Assembly: GCA_024225895.1 (NCBI GenBank)
Contig: JAAEMC010001040.1
Span: 1-9,222, forward strand
DNA from: Desulfobacteraceae bacterium
GTDB lineage: Bacteria > Desulfobacterota > Desulfobacteria > Desulfobacterales > Desulfobacteraceae
Length of the DNA: 9,222 nucleotides
Reading direction: 5' to 3'
The notes below the pieces were generated by a model. It saw only the letters and a list, made by a program, of their open reading frames with translations, had not been told where the DNA came from and did no database searches. A program made the translations under genes and the position numbers. Positions 6,916 through 9,222 of this stretch are shown here, in pieces (positions within the stretch are counted from its first letter, which is position 1; each line of letters starts with the position of its first letter).

Positions 6916-7706
6916 TGGAAAAATTATCTGTATATATTATTGCTTTTAATGAAGAAGAAAAGATAGAGGCTGCTGTCTTAAGCGTTAAATGGGCAGATGA
7001 AATTATTGTGGCTGACTCTTTTAGTACGGACGATACGGCAAAAATTGCTGAAAAATGCGGGGCCCGGGTGCTGCAGATACCCTTTAACGGCTTTGGGGAA
7101 CTGAGAAACAAGGCCATTGCAGCCTGTTCCCACAACTGGATTTTCAGCCTGGATGCAGATGAACGGTGCACCAAAAGCGCGCAGCAGGAAATCGTAAAGA
7201 TTATAAATGCCAGGGACAGCCGGGATGCCTATTATGTTCCCAGGAGAAACTATTTCATGGGCAAATGGATAAGGCATGCAGGGTTTTATCCGGATTACCG
7301 GCAGCCCCAGGTTTTCAAAAAAGGTGCGCTGACATTTAGAAACGATGCGGTCCATGAGCGGTATGAGATCATCAGCAAACAGGAGCCTGGATATTTAACC
7401 TCATTTATAAACCAGGTCCCCTTTAAGAATCTTGAAGAGGTGATTCACAAAGCCAACAGGTATTCCACTCTGGGCGCTGACAAGTTAATGGAGAATGGAT
7501 CTGCCCCGGGAATGCTTACGGCGGTCACCCATGGGTTCTGGGCCTTTTTTTCCATGTATGTGCTCAAAGGGGGTTTTTTAGACGGGTGGCCCGGCTTTAT
7601 CATTGCGTTTGGTAATTTTGAAGGTACCTTCTATAAATACGCCAAGTTCTATTTGAAAAGCAAAGGTCTTGAATCCTTTTTGGACATCCGGTTTCCGGAA
7701 AGGTAG
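6915..7706 (+). CDS. waaE: LPS core GT2 glycosyltransferase, WaaE/KdtX family
   Basis: A 263-residue GT-A enzyme of the WaaE/KdtX/LgtF-like group, which in characterised members adds a beta-1,4-glucose to inner-core heptose I. The opening LSVYIIAFNEEEKI (4-17) is followed by ADEIIVADSFSTDDT (27-41), where this family typically has a D-S-x-S-T-D-x-T string, and RNKAIA (64-69). The metal-binding DAD is at 80-82 (SLDADER). The acceptor-side region shows GFYPDYRQPQVFKKG (123-137) and VHE at 146-148, both diagnostic of the group. The C-terminal part is hydrophobic and amphipathic (about 200-250: a KGGFLDGWPG turn then a YKYAKF helix), which usually holds such enzymes to the inner membrane. The start overlaps the waaL stop by one base. 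GGAG at 6897-6900 is 14 bases away, rather far, so coupling is likely. The family is clear; the exact sugar and acceptor are inferred from relatives. Confidence 0.87.
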   Translation: MEKLSVYIIAFNEEEKIEAAVLSVKWADEIIVADSFSTDDTAKIAEKCGARVLQIPFNGFGELRNKAIAACSHNWIFSLDADERCTKSAQQEIVKIINARDSRDAYYVPRRNYFMGKWIRHAGFYPDYRQPQVFKKGALTFRNDAVHERYEIISKQEPGYLTSFINQVPFKNLEEVIHKANRYSTLGADKLMENGSAPGMLTAVTHGFWAFFSMYVLKGGFLDGWPGFIIAFGNFEGTFYKYAKFYLKSKGLESFLDIRFPER

Positions 7707-7712
7707 ACCCCA

Positions 7713-9222
7713 ATGACCGGGATCGCTTTATCACTTGTCTGTTTTTCAGGCTTTGTCTTTGCCGCCAATCACTGGCTTAAAATTAAGTTTTCCTTTGCTC
7801 CTTTATTTGCCATTTCATTTTTAGGTGTTTGTTTGTTCTTTTTCGCTGTGACCAATCACCTTGAATTCGGGACCTGGTTTCTCATTGTCAGCGGATTTCT
7901 TTTTTTTATTCCCCTTTTAATAAAAGTGATTAAAAAACCCTCTTTTTTACACGAAGAGATTTTTCGCAGCCCAGTGACGGTTTTTATTTTTTTGTGCCTC
8001 TTTTCTTATACCATCACCCTTGGCATGTCGTTTACCGTGATCGACGATTATGTCTATTGGGGTATTATGGGCAAATATCTTTTTTGGTATAATCAATTGC
8101 CGGGGATTGAAACCACTATTATTCCAAAGCATCTGGCTTATACCCCGGGCACCGGTCTGATCCATTATTTTTTCTACCAGCTTTTTGGAAAATATGCGGT
8201 TTCCATCTCCTATTTTGCCCAGAATATGATTCTGGTTTCTTCGGTTTTTGTGCTGGTGACAAAACAAAATATTAAAAAATCACTGGCCGGGTTCTGCCTG
8301 GCAGTTGTTCTGCTGACTTTGTTTTGCGGATCTGTCTTCACAAAACTTCAGGTGGATTATCTTTTATCTGTCTTCTTTTTTGCTGTAATCTGGATCTGGT
8401 TCAGCGAAAAACAGGACCCAATGAAGCTTTTGGCAGTCAGCCTTCCCATCTGCTTTTTGTTTTTGATCAAACAAATCGGTTTTGCTTTAGGGCTTTTGGC
8501 ATTGGCGTTTATTTTCCTGGATATTTTGTTGTGCAGCCATCTGGTTAAAAAGGAGAAATTAAAATTAATGGGAGGTGTGATTCTGGTGGGTGCAGCCCTT
8601 TTTGGCATCAAAACCATCTGGGCACATCATTGCGAACTCATGGGCTTTACGGCTTTCAACAATGCCATAAATTTTGAGAGTATCAAAACAGCACTTCATA
8701 TCTTTTCCAATGATCAGATAAAAAAAGGATTTTTTCTTTTTATTAAGGACATCTTTTTAGGGCCTGCAGACAGGCTGAACCTGCCCTACCTTGTCTGGGA
8801 CATCGGGCTGGGGTTTTTATGGATAAAACTATTAAAAGACAAGGATTTTTCTCAAAAAAAGAGGTATGGGCGGATAATCATCTTTTTTGCGGCCTCATTT
8901 GTCTTGTATGTTGCCATGCTTTATTTTTTACAGGTTATTGTTTTTAAGGTCGGTGTTGCCTTTGACCATACTGTGGGGCTGACAAGGTATTTGAATATCT
9001 TTTTTACCCCAATGGTTTTGTTCACGGTTCTGGTCTTTTTTCATCATACTTTTTTTAAAAAAGTTCAGATACCGCTCAAGGCGCTGATTGTTTTCTCAGG
9101 CTTGGTAATACTCATACTTGGCGCCTCTCGTATTGAAACATCAATGCATCGGGAACCCGGAGATGTTGAGGCCCAAAAGATATCCAATAAGATCAGTTCC
9201 CATATTGATATTCAAAAAACAG
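7713..9222 (+). CDS. Polytopic membrane protein, putative GT-C fold glycosyltransferase (3' truncated)
   Basis: The frame from ATG 7713 stays open for 503 codons to the right edge, so the C-terminus is missing. GGAAAGG at 7697-7703 lies 9 bases before the ATG, and the gene begins six bases after the WaaE-type stop. About thirteen hydrophobic segments can be drawn, beginning near residues 3-19, 28-46, 52-72 and 86-108. The loop after the fourth, residues 109-150, holds D111-D112-Y-V-Y-W116-G and then LAYTPGTGLIHY (141-152). An acidic pair in an early extracytoplasmic loop followed by a Y-x-P-G stretch is the layout of GT-C enzymes (ArnT, PMT and relatives), which use polyprenyl-phosphate sugars in the periplasm. 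A second conserved-looking patch, GLTRYLN, is at 422-428, and a soluble C-terminal part starts near 473. I do not recognise a named family. GT-C assignment is inference from layout and neighbourhood; a Wzy-like or transport role is not excluded. Confidence 0.75.
   Translation, partial: MTGIALSLVCFSGFVFAANHWLKIKFSFAPLFAISFLGVCLFFFAVTNHLEFGTWFLIVSGFLFFIPLLIKVIKKPSFLHEEIFRSPVTVFIFLCLFSYTITLGMSFTVIDDYVYWGIMGKYLFWYNQLPGIETTIIPKHLAYTPGTGLIHYFFYQLFGKYAVSISYFAQNMILVSSVFVLVTKQNIKKSLAGFCLAVVLLTLFCGSVFTKLQVDYLLSVFFFAVIWIWFSEKQDPMKLLAVSLPICFLFLIKQIGFALGLLALAFIFLDILLCSHLVKKEKLKLMGGVILVGAALFGIKTIWAHHCELMGFTAFNNAINFESIKTALHIFSNDQIKKGFFLFIKDIFLGPADRLNLPYLVWDIGLGFLWIKLLKDKDFSQKKRYGRIIIFFAASFVLYVAMLYFLQVIVFKVGVAFDHTVGLTRYLNIFFTPMVLFTVLVFFHHTFFKKVQIPLKALIVFSGLVILILGASRIETSMHREPGDVEAQKISNKISSHIDIQKT

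Noticed and set aside
7713..9222. Horizontal acquisition of the last gene because of its T-rich, lower-GC sequence
   Set aside because: Membrane proteins use many Phe, Leu and Ile codons, which lowers GC by itself; no repeat, integrase or tRNA edge is present.

Overview
The window is a gene-dense, single-strand stretch of a Gram-negative chromosome. Nine plus-strand genes cover almost every base, and seven to nine of them plausibly form one transcription unit for making and assembling lipopolysaccharide (LPS). GC content is moderate, the genes overlap or nearly touch, and the set runs Kdo transferase, lipid A 4'-kinase, lipid A late acyltransferase, two heptosyltransferases, core glycosyltransferases, O-antigen ligase. 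The protein style (cysteine-rich heptosyltransferase tails, a WaaA-LpxK-LpxL order) would fit a sulfate-reducing deltaproteobacterium of the Desulfobacteraceae type, but that taxonomic guess is an impression from sequence and not a search result.

Layout. Bases 2-718 hold the C-terminal part of waaA (5' end outside the window). lpxK follows (711-1841), then a lysophospholipid acyltransferase-family lipid A acyltransferase, lpxL-like (1863-2759). A 51-base gap with a small hairpin (2760-2810) is the only real intergenic space. Next come two adjacent GT9 heptosyltransferases, waaF-like (2811-3917) and waaC-like (3892-4917), then a GT2 glycosyltransferase with a galactosyltransferase-type C-terminal domain (4914-5717), a WaaL-type O-antigen ligase (5719-6915), and a WaaE/KdtX-type GT2 glycosyltransferase (6915-7706). 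The last gene starts at 7713 and is still open at the right edge: a polytopic membrane protein of at least 503 residues that looks like a GT-C fold glycosyltransferase.

How they work together. WaaA adds Kdo to the lipid A precursor, LpxK phosphorylates its 4' position, and the LpxL-like enzyme adds a secondary acyl chain. WaaC and WaaF add the inner-core heptoses, and the two GT2 enzymes extend the core on the cytoplasmic side. WaaL then joins undecaprenyl-linked O-antigen to the lipid A-core in the periplasm. The terminal membrane protein may add a lipid-carried sugar on the periplasmic side, which is inference. No RNA genes, mobile elements, CRISPR arrays, clear promoters or intrinsic terminators were found. 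The only unfamiliar element is the edge-truncated membrane protein.
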